Shown piece after piece: positions 25,662-33,786 of a stretch of 64,000 nt of DNA. The DNA comes from JAFALK01 sp036500605 (GTDB taxonomy: Bacteria > Pseudomonadota > Gammaproteobacteria > Burkholderiales > Burkholderiaceae_C). The position numbers and the translations under genes are program-made. The notes beneath the pieces were generated by a model, which searched no databases, was not told the DNA's origin, and saw only the letters and a list, made by a program, of their open reading frames with translations. The stretch lies in the NCBI GenBank assembly GCA_036500605.1, contig DASYBU010000021.1:124001-188000 (forward strand). Reading direction: 5' to 3'. Position 1 is the stretch's first letter. Every line of letters begins with the position of its first letter.

Positions 25662-25767
25662 GAAATTCAGTTTTTGAACATGGATGTACAGGATGAACAG
25701 GATAAGAAAACAGCCGCCCGGCGTTCATCCTGTACCTCCTGTCCATCCATGTAAAAGCAGGATTTCA
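25662..25767. repeat. palindromic intergenic repeat, copy 3b
   Basis: A second hairpin directly adjoining copy 3a. Left arm 25679-25703 (CATGGAT-GTACAGGAT-GAACAGGAT), right arm ending in the inverse of CATGGAT at 25746-25752, with several substitutions and an extra few bases in the right arm. Its right tail touches the mksE stop codon. With copy 3a it fills the whole mksE-mksB gap. Confidence 0.8.
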
Positions 25768-26457
25768 TTCGCCCTGCCGCTGTTCCTGGATCGCGGCCAG
25801 TTCGGGCGCGATCACGGTGTCGGTAGAACGGGCCAGCACATCGGCCAGCGCGCCATCCAGGATGCGCGGCGCCAGCAGGTCGTAGTCGAGCAGCAGGTCG
25901 AGCAGCGGGCCTTCGGCGATGTCCTCGCCCTTGCGGGTGACGAAGCCGTAGTCCTTCAGCTGCTTCAGGTGCGTGTTGATGCGCAGCTGGCCGCCGAGCT
26001 GCTTGCCGAAGTCGGCCAGCAGGCTCTTGTACGAGACCGTCGGTGCCACGCTTTCGGCGGCGGGCAAGGGCTTTTGGGTGGCGAAGAACTCGCCCTGGCC
26101 AGGATCGATCGCATCGGTGCGAGCGACTTGGCGCTGGCGCTTGGGCAGGATGATCAGCGACCACAGCACCACCAGCAGCGCCACACCGTCGCGCGGCAGG
26201 TCGAGGTTGTTGTTGGCCGCAAGGCCGGTCTCGCCGAACACGGCCACTTCGGCCGGGCGCTGCATGGCCAGGCTGATGTGGTCGGCGTAGACGTTGTCGA
26301 CCAGGCGCATGCCCACGCCGGCCAGGCGCTCGCCGACGGCGCTCCAGAGCTCGGTGTCGATCAAGGCGCGCTTGACCAGCGGATGCGTGCGCGGCAGCCA
26401 GCGGCGGGCCAGCAGTTGGGCGGCCAGTTGGGCCGCATCGTCGAGGGTCTGGCTCAT
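25765..26457 (-). CDS. mksE: MksE, KITE-type condensin subunit
   Basis: A 230-residue soluble protein related to DUF4194/MksE/JetB, the tandem winged-helix partner that bridges kleisin and SMC heads. Visible segments include a helical N-terminus (SQTLDDAAQLAAQLLARRWL), LALAMQRPAEV-like text (ISLAMQRPAEVAVFGETGLA) and LKQLKDYGFVTRKGEDIAEG, a winged-helix beta-hairpin. The family assignment rests on size, order and neighbours more than on strong motifs. Its start overlaps the mksF stop by four bases. Confidence 0.78.
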   Translation of the reverse strand: MSQTLDDAAQLAAQLLARRWLPRTHPLVKRALIDTELWSAVGERLAGVGMRLVDNVYADHISLAMQRPAEVAVFGETGLAANNNLDLPRDGVALLVVLWSLIILPKRQRQVARTDAIDPGQGEFFATQKPLPAAESVAPTVSYKSLLADFGKQLGGQLRINTHLKQLKDYGFVTRKGEDIAEGPLLDLLLDYDLLAPRILDGALADVLARSTDTVIAPELAAIQEQRQGE

Positions 26458-27785
26458 GCTTGTTGTTCGTTGTTCTCTACTACTTCTTCGCGGCGCCCTT
26501 CATGACGCAGCAGGCCGCGGCTCATCCAGCGGATGAATTCATCGGGGGATTCGCCCTGCTCGGCCGACCATTCGACGCGCCAGGGCTGGCGCGCCATGTC
26601 GCCGGTCGCGCCTTGCAGGTGGCGCGCTTGTTCATCACCGAGCAAGGGCAGCAGTTGCGCGCGGTAGGACGCCAGCGCATAACTGCCTCCCAGCACGGCG
26701 GGCGAAAGATCGCATTCGACCTCGCCCTCGGCGCTCCAGCGGTTCAGCAGCGCCTGCATGATGCCCATCTCCGGCGGCAGGCTCATCACGGCGAGTTCGC
26801 CGGCCGGTGCCTGCATGCCTTCGGGCAAGGGCTCGGCCGTGGCGGTCTTGGGGCGGTCACGCTCGAACTCAGCTTCGGCCGTGTCGAGCAGCTCATGCTG
26901 GCCGACCAGCACCGGGTGTACGGGCCGCTGCAGCACGCCCAGGGCGAGGTTTTCGAGGAAATGCTGATTCTGCAACCAGCGGCGCACGTCCGTCGTGGTG
27001 ACACCGGTTGAACCGAGGGTGACGCGCTGGCGGTCGGCCTGCTGCAGCGCGCGGTTGAACTGGCTGGCCATCGCCAGCAATCGTGCTTGGGCCAGGCCCA
27101 GTTCGCGCGCCAGGCGTTCCATGCGGGCATCGCCCTGGGCCTCGCCGATGATCGCGGTCAGCGCTTCGCTGGCCAGTTCAACAAGCTTCAGCGCGCGCTC
27201 GAAACGCTGGCGCGCACGGCGCAGGCGGAACTCGCTGCCGCTGGCGATCGCGTCGGCAAATTCGTCGTAGAGGCGCAGCAACTGCGCCTTCAAATGGTTG
27301 AGCTGGGCCGGGTCGAGCGTGCCCATCTGCTGGGAACCGGCCACATTGGCCAGCAGGCCGGCCAGGTCGGCGTCCTCATCGCCGTGGCCTTGAGTCATGG
27401 GCGAGAGCAAGGCCACCAGGCGCTGAGCGAGGGGCGTGACGCCGTAGTGCTGCGTCGAGGCATCCCAGACCAGCAGTTCGGCTTCACGCAGGCGCTTGAG
27501 CACCAGTTCCAGCGCTTCATCGCGCAGGGTGCGGAAATGGCGGTTCAGCGCGTCGCGCGAAATGCGCGACTCGGGCAAGGCCATCAGCTCGAGGAAGACC
27601 CAGGTGCGCAGGCGCACCAAAGGCGCCGGGCCGTGGCACAGCGCGCGCAAGGCGTCGAGCAGCGGTTCGTTGCGCTCCAGCTGCCACCAGAGCAAGGCGT
27701 CGGCCGGGGCATCGCCCTCGCGGAAATAGTCTTCGAAGCGCAGCTCTTGGAGTTCTTCTGCCGCGCCCAGATCGGGTTTCGTCAT
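26454..27785 (-). CDS. mksF: MksF, kleisin-like condensin subunit
   Basis: A 443-residue, mainly helical protein resembling MksF/JetA (DUF3375-type). An N-terminal winged-helix region (SRISRDALNRHFRTLRDEAL, then LVWDASTQHYGVTPLAQRL) is followed by a long helical bundle and a C-terminal winged helix. Kleisins connect the neck of one SMC head to the cap of the other and recruit the KITE subunit. It is the first gene of the mksF-mksE-mksB unit, 34 bp from the TetR gene upstream on the same strand. Confidence 0.8.
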   Translation of the reverse strand: MTKPDLGAAEELQELRFEDYFREGDAPADALLWWQLERNEPLLDALRALCHGPAPLVRLRTWVFLELMALPESRISRDALNRHFRTLRDEALELVLKRLREAELLVWDASTQHYGVTPLAQRLVALLSPMTQGHGDEDADLAGLLANVAGSQQMGTLDPAQLNHLKAQLLRLYDEFADAIASGSEFRLRRARQRFERALKLVELASEALTAIIGEAQGDARMERLARELGLAQARLLAMASQFNRALQQADRQRVTLGSTGVTTTDVRRWLQNQHFLENLALGVLQRPVHPVLVGQHELLDTAEAEFERDRPKTATAEPLPEGMQAPAGELAVMSLPPEMGIMQALLNRWSAEGEVECDLSPAVLGGSYALASYRAQLLPLLGDEQARHLQGATGDMARQPWRVEWSAEQGESPDEFIRWMSRGLLRHEGRREEVVENNEQQA

Positions 27786-27819
27786 CGGGCGATTATCGCC
27801 GCTGGCGCTCCGGCACCCC

Positions 27820-28542
27820 TCAGCGCATCACACCCCGCAGGAACATGTCCAGACGCGCATCCAGCGCCGCACCGCTCATGTTCCGCCCACGGTTCAGCAT
27901 GCGCGAGACCGAGTCGCCGAGAACACAGGTCGCGAAATACGCCGGCAACTGCTCAAAAGGCAGATCCTCGCGCAGCTGCATCCGGATGTCGGGCCGCGCG
28001 AAATAGCTGCGCAACGATTGCAGCGTGATGCCCGGGCCGGCGTTGAAAAAGGTTTCGACCAGCTCGGGATTGACGTGCGCCTCGGCCACCACGATACGGT
28101 GCAGCGCCAACGATTCGGGCAGGCTGATCAGGTTGTGCAGCTCGTGCGCGAACTCGCCCAGCGCCGTGCGGATCGGCCGCTGGTCCTGGGCGAGCGTCAT
28201 GAAGGACTGGTAGCTGGCCCGCTTGTCCTCCATCAGCGCGGTCAGGATGCCGGCCTTGCCGCCGAACTTCACGTAGATCGTGCGCGTGGCCACCTGGGCC
28301 TCGCGCGCAATCATCTCGAGGCTGACATTGCTGTAGCCCTTTTTGAGAAAGAGCTTGCCGGCGGTCAGCAGCAACTCCTGCGCGCGCGCCTCGACGTCTT
28401 CGGCGCGGGGTCGGCCTGCACCGACGCGCTTGGTGGGCTTTGCAGGCTTCGCGGGCTTGATCGGCTTGTCTGGCCTCGCGGGCTTGGCGGGCCGATTGAC
28501 CGAAGTCGGGGCCTTGGCTGTTCTGGCTGGGGCTGTCGTCAT
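27820..28542 (-). CDS. TetR-family repressor of the EmrAB-like pump
   Basis: A 240-residue TetR-type regulator. The HTH is at about residues 52-98 (KKGYSNVSLEMIAREAQVAT, then RTIYVKFGGKAGIL). A typical ligand-binding helical domain follows. The N-terminus carries an unusual 40-residue tail rich in Lys, Pro and Ala (repeats of KPAKP), which may add non-specific DNA affinity; TetR proteins generally have shorter tails. It is divergent from emrA. The 9-bp inverted repeat in between is the likely operator, so it should repress the pump and possibly itself. Confidence 0.88.
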   Translation of the reverse strand: MTTAPARTAKAPTSVNRPAKPARPDKPIKPAKPAKPTKRVGAGRPRAEDVEARAQELLLTAGKLFLKKGYSNVSLEMIAREAQVATRTIYVKFGGKAGILTALMEDKRASYQSFMTLAQDQRPIRTALGEFAHELHNLISLPESLALHRIVVAEAHVNPELVETFFNAGPGITLQSLRSYFARPDIRMQLREDLPFEQLPAYFATCVLGDSVSRMLNRGRNMSGAALDARLDMFLRGVMR

Positions 28543-28563
28543 GCCGTGAGCATATCCGCACGA

Positions 28564-28637
28564 AAATGAAATGACAAGATTTCATTTCTTGACAAGCCCT
28601 CAAAGCCCGCCAATAATGAACACATCCAATTTCATTT
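28564..28637 (+). promoter_or_regulatory. emrAB promoter with TetR operator
   Basis: Inverted repeat AAATGAAAT-GACAAG-ATTTCATTT (28564-28587) immediately precedes a -35 TTGACA (28589-28594). A 17-nt spacer and a -10 AATAAT (28612-28617) follow. A third copy of the half-site, ATTTCATTT, occurs downstream at 28629-28637. The promoter is close to consensus and is bracketed by the half-sites, as expected for repression by the divergent TetR protein. Confidence 0.82.
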
Positions 28638-28652
28638 CAAGCGAGTCATGCC

Positions 28653-29795
28653 ATGGAAGAAGTCCAACAAGCCCGCAGTCCCAAGCTCCAGGTCGCGCCC
28701 CCGGCCGCCCAACAGGACAGCGCCCCCGCCGGCCCGCCTTCCAAGGTGCGCGTGCTGGTCGCCGCCGGTCTGCTGGCCCTCCTGGCCCTGGGCGCGGGTG
28801 GCCGCATGCTCTGGCGCAGCCACTACTTTGCGGAGACTGAAGACGCGTACATCGTCGGCCACGTGCACCCGATCTCGGCGCGCATTCCGGGCGTGATCGC
28901 CAAGGTGCTGGTCGAGGACAACCAGATCGTGAAGGCCGGCGATGTGCTGGCCGAACTGGATCCGGCCGATCAGCATGTGCGCGTCGAGCAGATCGAAGCC
29001 CAGATCGCGCAAGCTCAACAGCAGGTTGCACAAGCCGACGCACAGATCGCGCAAGCCCACGCCTCGGCCAGCGTGGCCAGCGCGCAGGTGCTGCAATCGC
29101 AAGCCACCTTGCTGCGCACCGAGCAGGACTCGACGCGCCTCTCGCAGCTCTACAACACGCAGATGAAGGCGATCTCGAAGGCCGAGCTCGATGCCGCCGT
29201 GGCCGCCCGCACGAGTGCTGCCGCCGACGTGACGGCTCGCAAGGATTCCGTGACGGCCGCACAGGCGCAGATCGTCGCCGCGCAAGCCGCGCGAGATGTG
29301 CTCAGGGCGCAAGTCAAGGTGCTGCAGACGCAGGCCAAGGACGCGCAATTGCAGCTCGGCTACAACCGCATCGTGGCGCCGATCAGCGGGCGCCTGGGCA
29401 AGCGCGACATGGAAGTCGGCCAGCGCATCCAGCCGGGCCAGCAGCTCGCGGCGATCGTGCAGAACGATGTCTGGGTGCAGGCCAATTTCAAGGAAACGCA
29501 GCTGGCGGGACTGCGCGTCGGCCAGGCCGTCGATCTCAACGTGGACGCCCTCCCCGGCGAGCATCTGGTCGGCCGCCTCGACAGCTTCTCGCCCGCTTCA
29601 GGCAACCAGTTCGCGCTGCTGCCGGCTGACAACGCCACCGGCAACTTCACCAAGATCGTGCAGCGCATTCCGGTCAAGGTGACCTTCGCGGCCGAAGACC
29701 TCAAGCGCCTCGATGGCCGCCTGACGCCGGGCATGTCGACTGTGGTGGACATCGATCTGCGCCAATCGAACAACGCGTCCGAAGCCAAGCGCTGA
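28653..29795 (+). CDS. emrA: EmrA-like membrane fusion protein
   Basis: A 380-residue HlyD-family periplasmic adaptor. A single N-terminal membrane anchor lies at about residues 30-50. The first lipoyl half-motif AYIVGHVHPISARIPGVIAK starts near 68. A long alpha-hairpin rich in Gln/Ala (residues 110-210) follows, then the second half-motif and a beta-barrel (NRIVAPISGRLGKRDMEVGQ near 242). It links the inner membrane MFS pump to the outer membrane factor encoded downstream. It is the first gene of a three-gene operon. Confidence 0.93.
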   Translation: MEEVQQARSPKLQVAPPAAQQDSAPAGPPSKVRVLVAAGLLALLALGAGGRMLWRSHYFAETEDAYIVGHVHPISARIPGVIAKVLVEDNQIVKAGDVLAELDPADQHVRVEQIEAQIAQAQQQVAQADAQIAQAHASASVASAQVLQSQATLLRTEQDSTRLSQLYNTQMKAISKAELDAAVAARTSAAADVTARKDSVTAAQAQIVAAQAARDVLRAQVKVLQTQAKDAQLQLGYNRIVAPISGRLGKRDMEVGQRIQPGQQLAAIVQNDVWVQANFKETQLAGLRVGQAVDLNVDALPGEHLVGRLDSFSPASGNQFALLPADNATGNFTKIVQRIPVKVTFAAEDLKRLDGRLTPGMSTVVDIDLRQSNNASEAKR

Positions 29796-29802
29796 GGCCA
29801 TC

Positions 29803-31398
29803 ATGGCTAGCAACTCCTCCACCCTCGCGCCGATGCTGGCCGACCCGAACGCGAAGGTCAGCCTGCGCACCTGGTTCGCCGTCGCGGCGGGCCTGCTCGG
29901 CGCCTTCATGGCGATCCTGGACATCCAGATCACCAACGCCTCGCTGCAGGACATCCTCGGCACGCTCTCGGCCACGCAGGAAGAAGGCTCGTGGATTTCC
30001 ACCGCCTATCTGTGCGCCGAAATCGTCGTGATCCCGCTGACCGGCCTGATGGCCCGCGTGCTGGGCCTGCGCGCCTACATGGTCGGCACCACCTGCCTGT
30101 TCCTGGTCTTCTCGACGCTGTGCGGCTCGGCCTGGAACCTGCCGAGCATGATCGGCTTTCGCATGATGCAGGGCCTGACCGGCGGCGCGCTGATCCCGAT
30201 GGCGATGACGCTGGTGATGGCCAAGCTGCCGCCCTCCAAGCGCGCCGTGGGCCTGGCAATGTTCGGCCTCACCGCCACGCTGGCGCCCACGCTCGGCCCG
30301 ACGGTCGGCGGCTACCTGACCGATCTCTACGGCTGGCCCTCGATCTTCTACATCAACTGGGTGCCCGGCCTGCTGCTGATCTCCGGTGTCCTGTGGGGCC
30401 TCGACAAGGACCGCAAGCACTGGTCACTGCTGTTCAGCGCCGACTGGATCGGCATTGCCTTCATGGCCGTTGGCCTCGCCAGCCTCACGGTGTTCCTGGA
30501 AGAAGGCAACTCGAAGGACTGGTTCAACTCCGACTTCATCCGCGGCTTCGCCTTCCTCGCGGCCGTGGGCATCGTGGGTTGGATCCTGATCAGCCTGGTG
30601 CGGCGCGAGCCCTTCGTGAACCTGCGGCTCTACGCGCAACGCAACTTCCTGGTCTCGGCCGCGCTCGGCGCCACCACGGGCATGGCGCTCTACGGCTCCT
30701 CGTTCCTGCTGCCGCTCTACCTCGGCCAGATCGCCGGCTACACGCCGATGCAGATCGGCGAGGTGATCATGTGGTCGGGCCTGCCGCAGCTGTTCATCAT
30801 GCCCTTCGTGGCGATGGCTTCGGCGCGCATCGACAACCGCATCATGTGCACGATCGGCCTGGCCCTGTTCGGCACGTCCTGCCTGATGAACGCCGGCATG
30901 ACGGCGCTGACGGGCTACGACCAGTTGCTGTGGTCGCAGATCGTGCGGGCCCTCGGCCAGCCGCTGATCATGCTGACGCTGTCCAACTTCGCCATGCAGG
31001 GCATCACGCCCAAGGACACGCCCTCGGCTTCGAGCCTGTTCAACATGACGCGCAATCTCGGCGGCTCCGTCGGCCTGGCCTTGCTGGCCACGCTGCTGAC
31101 CACACGCCAGCATCTGCATTCCGAACGCCTCGGCGAAGCCGTCTCGATGGCCGCCGCCGCCACGCGCGGCCGCATCGATGCGCTGACCGCGGGCTTGAGT
31201 GCCAAGGGCATCGACCCGGTCACCGCCTCGCATCAGGCGCTCGGCGTGATCGACCGCATCACGCGGCGCGAGTCCTATGTGATGGCCTACAACGACGCCT
31301 TCCTGATGATGGCCGCCGTGCTGTTCGGCTGCATCGTGATCCTCTGGTTTGCCGACGGCGTGAAGTCGCCTTCGGGCGGCAACAACGCCGCGCATTGA
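29803..31398 (+). CDS. emrB: EmrB-like MFS drug:H+ antiporter (DHA2)
   Basis: A 531-residue major facilitator of the 14-helix DHA2 family. Family signatures are visible: FMAILDIQITNASLQDILG in helix 1 (the D1 motif), SWISTAYLCAEIVVIPLTG, and the antiporter motif C region LAPTLGPTVGGYLTD in helix 5. It is expected to export hydrophobic drugs or uncouplers via the EmrA-OMF assembly. It lies 7 nt after emrA and is followed without gap by the OMF gene. Confidence 0.95.
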   Translation: MASNSSTLAPMLADPNAKVSLRTWFAVAAGLLGAFMAILDIQITNASLQDILGTLSATQEEGSWISTAYLCAEIVVIPLTGLMARVLGLRAYMVGTTCLFLVFSTLCGSAWNLPSMIGFRMMQGLTGGALIPMAMTLVMAKLPPSKRAVGLAMFGLTATLAPTLGPTVGGYLTDLYGWPSIFYINWVPGLLLISGVLWGLDKDRKHWSLLFSADWIGIAFMAVGLASLTVFLEEGNSKDWFNSDFIRGFAFLAAVGIVGWILISLVRREPFVNLRLYAQRNFLVSAALGATTGMALYGSSFLLPLYLGQIAGYTPMQIGEVIMWSGLPQLFIMPFVAMASARIDNRIMCTIGLALFGTSCLMNAGMTALTGYDQLLWSQIVRALGQPLIMLTLSNFAMQGITPKDTPSASSLFNMTRNLGGSVGLALLATLLTTRQHLHSERLGEAVSMAAAATRGRIDALTAGLSAKGIDPVTASHQALGVIDRITRRESYVMAYNDAFLMMAAVLFGCIVILWFADGVKSPSGGNNAAH

Positions 31399-31428
31399 AT
31401 GATGAAGATGAAAGAAGAGAGCAACACC

Positions 31429-32865
31429 ATGTCCAAGCTTCTCACCCCGCTCACCGCCCTCGGCGCGATCTGCGCCGCGTGCGCCCTGCTCGTGCTGTCG
31501 GGCTGCGCCTCGGTCGGTCCTGATTTCAAGGCGCCGGCCGACACCGCTGCGACAAACAGCTATCGCCATGCCGCTGCGGCGACGCAAGCACCGCTGCCGC
31601 CGGCCTGGTGGACGGTCTTCCAGGACGAGCAGCTCAATGCGCTCGAAACCCGCGCCCTCGCCGGCAGCCCCAGCGTGGTCGCCAGCGCGCAGCGTCTCGC
31701 CCAGGCCCAGGCTCAACTCGGTGTGTCACGCGCATCGATGGCGCCGCAGATCGGCGTGAGCTCATCGGCCGCCTACCAACGCAGCTCCGAGAACACCTCG
31801 CAAGGCATCCTGCAGCACAACACGTCGGTGAAGGGCATGAACTATGCCGTCGGCACCTCGATGTCGTATGAGCTCGATGCCTGGGGCCGCGTGCGTCGCC
31901 TCGTTGAATCGGCGCAGGCCCAGGTCGATGCCGCGCAGGATGACCACGGCGGCGTGCAGTTGACGCTGAGCTCGCAGATCGCCAGCACCTATTTCCAGCT
32001 GCGCGGGCTCGACTCGCAAGCCGCGATCCTCGCCGAGGCGCTGGCCAGCCGCAAGGAAACCGAACAGCTCGTGCAGGCGCGCTTTGATGCCGGCCTCTCG
32101 CAGGAGCTCGACCTCTCGCGCGCCCGCATCGAACGCGCCAACGCGCAAGCCTCGTGGCAGGACGTGCAGCGCCAGCGCAATGACACCGAACACGCGCTCG
32201 CCGTGCTGGTCGGCGCCTCGCCCTCGCTGCCCTTGGTGGCGCCCTTGTCCAAGGCCCAGTTGCCGCAAGCACCGGAGATCCCCGTCGGCCTGCCGGCCAG
32301 CCTGCTGGCTCAACGCCCTGATCTGGCCGGCAGCGTCGCCGGCCTGCGTGCGCTCAATGCGCAGGTCGGAGTTGCCGAAGCGGCGTTCTATCCGTCGTTC
32401 TCGTTGACGGCTGGTTTCGGCTTTGCCTCGCAGCCGCTCGACGACCTGCTCAAGGGCAGCTCGCGCCAGTTCAATGTCGGCCCGCTGGGTTTCTCGCTGC
32501 CGATCTTTGACGGCGGCCGCAACCAGGCCAATCTGTCAGTCGCGAAGGCGCGTTATGCCGAGGCCGTTGCCAACCACGAAGGCAAGCTGCTGACCGCGCT
32601 GCGCGAAGTCGAGGATGCGCTCAACGACGTGCAGCAGCTGCAAGCGCAGGCGCAGGCGCAGACCGAAGCGAAGACCGCTGCCGAACGTGCCTATGAAGTG
32701 GCCCGCGCACGCTACGAGCGCGGCGTGTCCAACTACCTCGACGTGACCGACGCGCAGCGCAGCGCGCTCTCGGCCGAACGCGATGCCGCGCAGATCGCCA
32801 CCGCGCGCCTGCTGGCCGCCGTGGCCGTGGCCCGCTCGCTGGGCGGCGGCTGGACGGGGTCGTAA
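31429..32865 (+). CDS. outer membrane factor lipoprotein (NodT/OprM type)
   Basis: A 478-residue outer membrane efflux channel. The signal peptide ends in the lipobox LSGC (LLVLSGCASVGPDFKAP), so it is lipidated. The VGPDFKAP start of the mature protein and two internal repeats of the TolC fold are present. The motifs AAFYPSFSLTAGFGF and LPIFDGGRNQANL are diagnostic. The start at 31429 is preferred over 31399 because it has a purine-rich ribosome-binding site (AAAGAAGAGAG) and a shorter n-region. It completes the tripartite EmrAB pump. Confidence 0.92.
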   Translation: MSKLLTPLTALGAICAACALLVLSGCASVGPDFKAPADTAATNSYRHAAAATQAPLPPAWWTVFQDEQLNALETRALAGSPSVVASAQRLAQAQAQLGVSRASMAPQIGVSSSAAYQRSSENTSQGILQHNTSVKGMNYAVGTSMSYELDAWGRVRRLVESAQAQVDAAQDDHGGVQLTLSSQIASTYFQLRGLDSQAAILAEALASRKETEQLVQARFDAGLSQELDLSRARIERANAQASWQDVQRQRNDTEHALAVLVGASPSLPLVAPLSKAQLPQAPEIPVGLPASLLAQRPDLAGSVAGLRALNAQVGVAEAAFYPSFSLTAGFGFASQPLDDLLKGSSRQFNVGPLGFSLPIFDGGRNQANLSVAKARYAEAVANHEGKLLTALREVEDALNDVQQLQAQAQAQTEAKTAAERAYEVARARYERGVSNYLDVTDAQRSALSAERDAAQIATARLLAAVAVARSLGGGWTGS

Positions 32866-32929
32866 AGAAAGCGCCGAAAAAGCCCACTGAGGCAGGGGAC
32901 GGGCCAAGTCGGCTAAATTCGCCGACATC

Positions 32930-33568
32930 ATGAAGATCGATTTCGTCTCCGACGTCTCCTGCCCCTGGTGCGCCATCGGCCTCAAGTCCCTCGAAGAGGC
33001 GCTCACGCGCATCCCGGACCTGAAGGTCGACCTGCATTTCCAGCCCTTCGAGCTGAACCCGAACATGGTGCCCGAGGGTGAAGACATCACCGAGCACCTG
33101 AGCCGCAAGTACGGCCTGCCCGCGGCCCAGCTCGAAGCCAACCGCGATGCGATCCGCCAGCGCGGCGCCGCAGTCGGCTTCGATTTCGTGCAGGGTGCGC
33201 GCAGCCGCATCTACAACACGTTTGACGCGCACCGCCTGCTGCATTGGGCCGGCCTGCAAGGCGGCAACTTCCAGCGCGACCTGAAGCTGGCGCTGTTCGG
33301 CGCGTATTTCACCGATGGCAAGGACCCGAGCGATCACGCGCTCCTGCTCGAACGCGCCACGGCGGTAGGCCTGAACGCGGACGAAGCGCGCGCCGTGCTG
33401 GAGAGCGACCAGTTCGCGCAGGACGTGCGCGAGGCCGAGTCCTACTACCAGCAGCACGGCATCAACTCCGTGCCCGCCGTGATCATCAATGAGCGGCACC
33501 TGATTTCGGGCGGTCAGCCGCCGGAGATGTTCGAGCGCGCGTTGAGGCAGATCGCGGCCGAAGCCTGA
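32930..33568 (+). CDS. DsbA-family oxidoreductase (FrnE-like)
   Basis: A 212-residue thioredoxin-fold protein without a signal peptide. The active site is CPWC at residues 11-14 (DFVSDVSCPWC). The helical insertion and the cis-Pro loop GINSVPAVIINERHLISGGQ near residue 175 match FrnE/2-hydroxychromene isomerase-like DsbA proteins. It is probably cytoplasmic and involved in disulfide or glutathione redox reactions. It has its own space of 64 bp after the OMF gene and a GC-rich hairpin downstream. Confidence 0.9.
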   Translation: MKIDFVSDVSCPWCAIGLKSLEEALTRIPDLKVDLHFQPFELNPNMVPEGEDITEHLSRKYGLPAAQLEANRDAIRQRGAAVGFDFVQGARSRIYNTFDAHRLLHWAGLQGGNFQRDLKLALFGAYFTDGKDPSDHALLLERATAVGLNADEARAVLESDQFAQDVREAESYYQQHGINSVPAVIINERHLISGGQPPEMFERALRQIAAEA

Positions 33569-33571
33569 TCC

Positions 33572-33591
33572 GGGCCCGGTCCGGGCCCTTT
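33572..33591 (+). terminator. GC-rich hairpin after the FrnE-like gene
   Basis: GGGCCC-GGTCC-GGGCCC followed by TTT. It has a 6-bp stem (33572-33577 with 33583-33588) and begins 3 nt after the stop. Plausible weak intrinsic terminator. Confidence 0.6.
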
Positions 33592-33786
33592 GCACTTGAT
33601 TTGAGCGTTAGCGAGCGTGCACTTGTGCGCGGCTTGCGCCCGCATGGCGGGCCGGCCTCCGGCTCCGGGGCCAAAACGGGCTTACCCTCGCGTTTTCCCT
33701 GATCCCTCCTCTTTTCCCGATCCGCGCAGCACCTGGATCTCCCGCCCCGGGCTTCGGTCGCGCACCAGCGTCCGGGCCGCATCTGG

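Noticed and set aside
24169..25677. 502-codon plus-strand frame opposite mksB
   Set aside because: Antisense to a protein with clear Walker and signature motifs; no independent evidence of coding.
8508..25767. Repeats at 8.5, 13.1 and 25.6 kb as CRISPR arrays
   Set aside because: Units are 9 nt and arranged as inverted arms of hairpins, with no regularly spaced unique spacers and no cas genes.
22744..27785. Complete Wadjet (JetABCD) defence system
   Set aside because: The JetD/MksG subunit is absent from the neighbourhood and the SMC-like protein is shorter than typical JetC, so a chromosomal MksBEF is the more cautious call.
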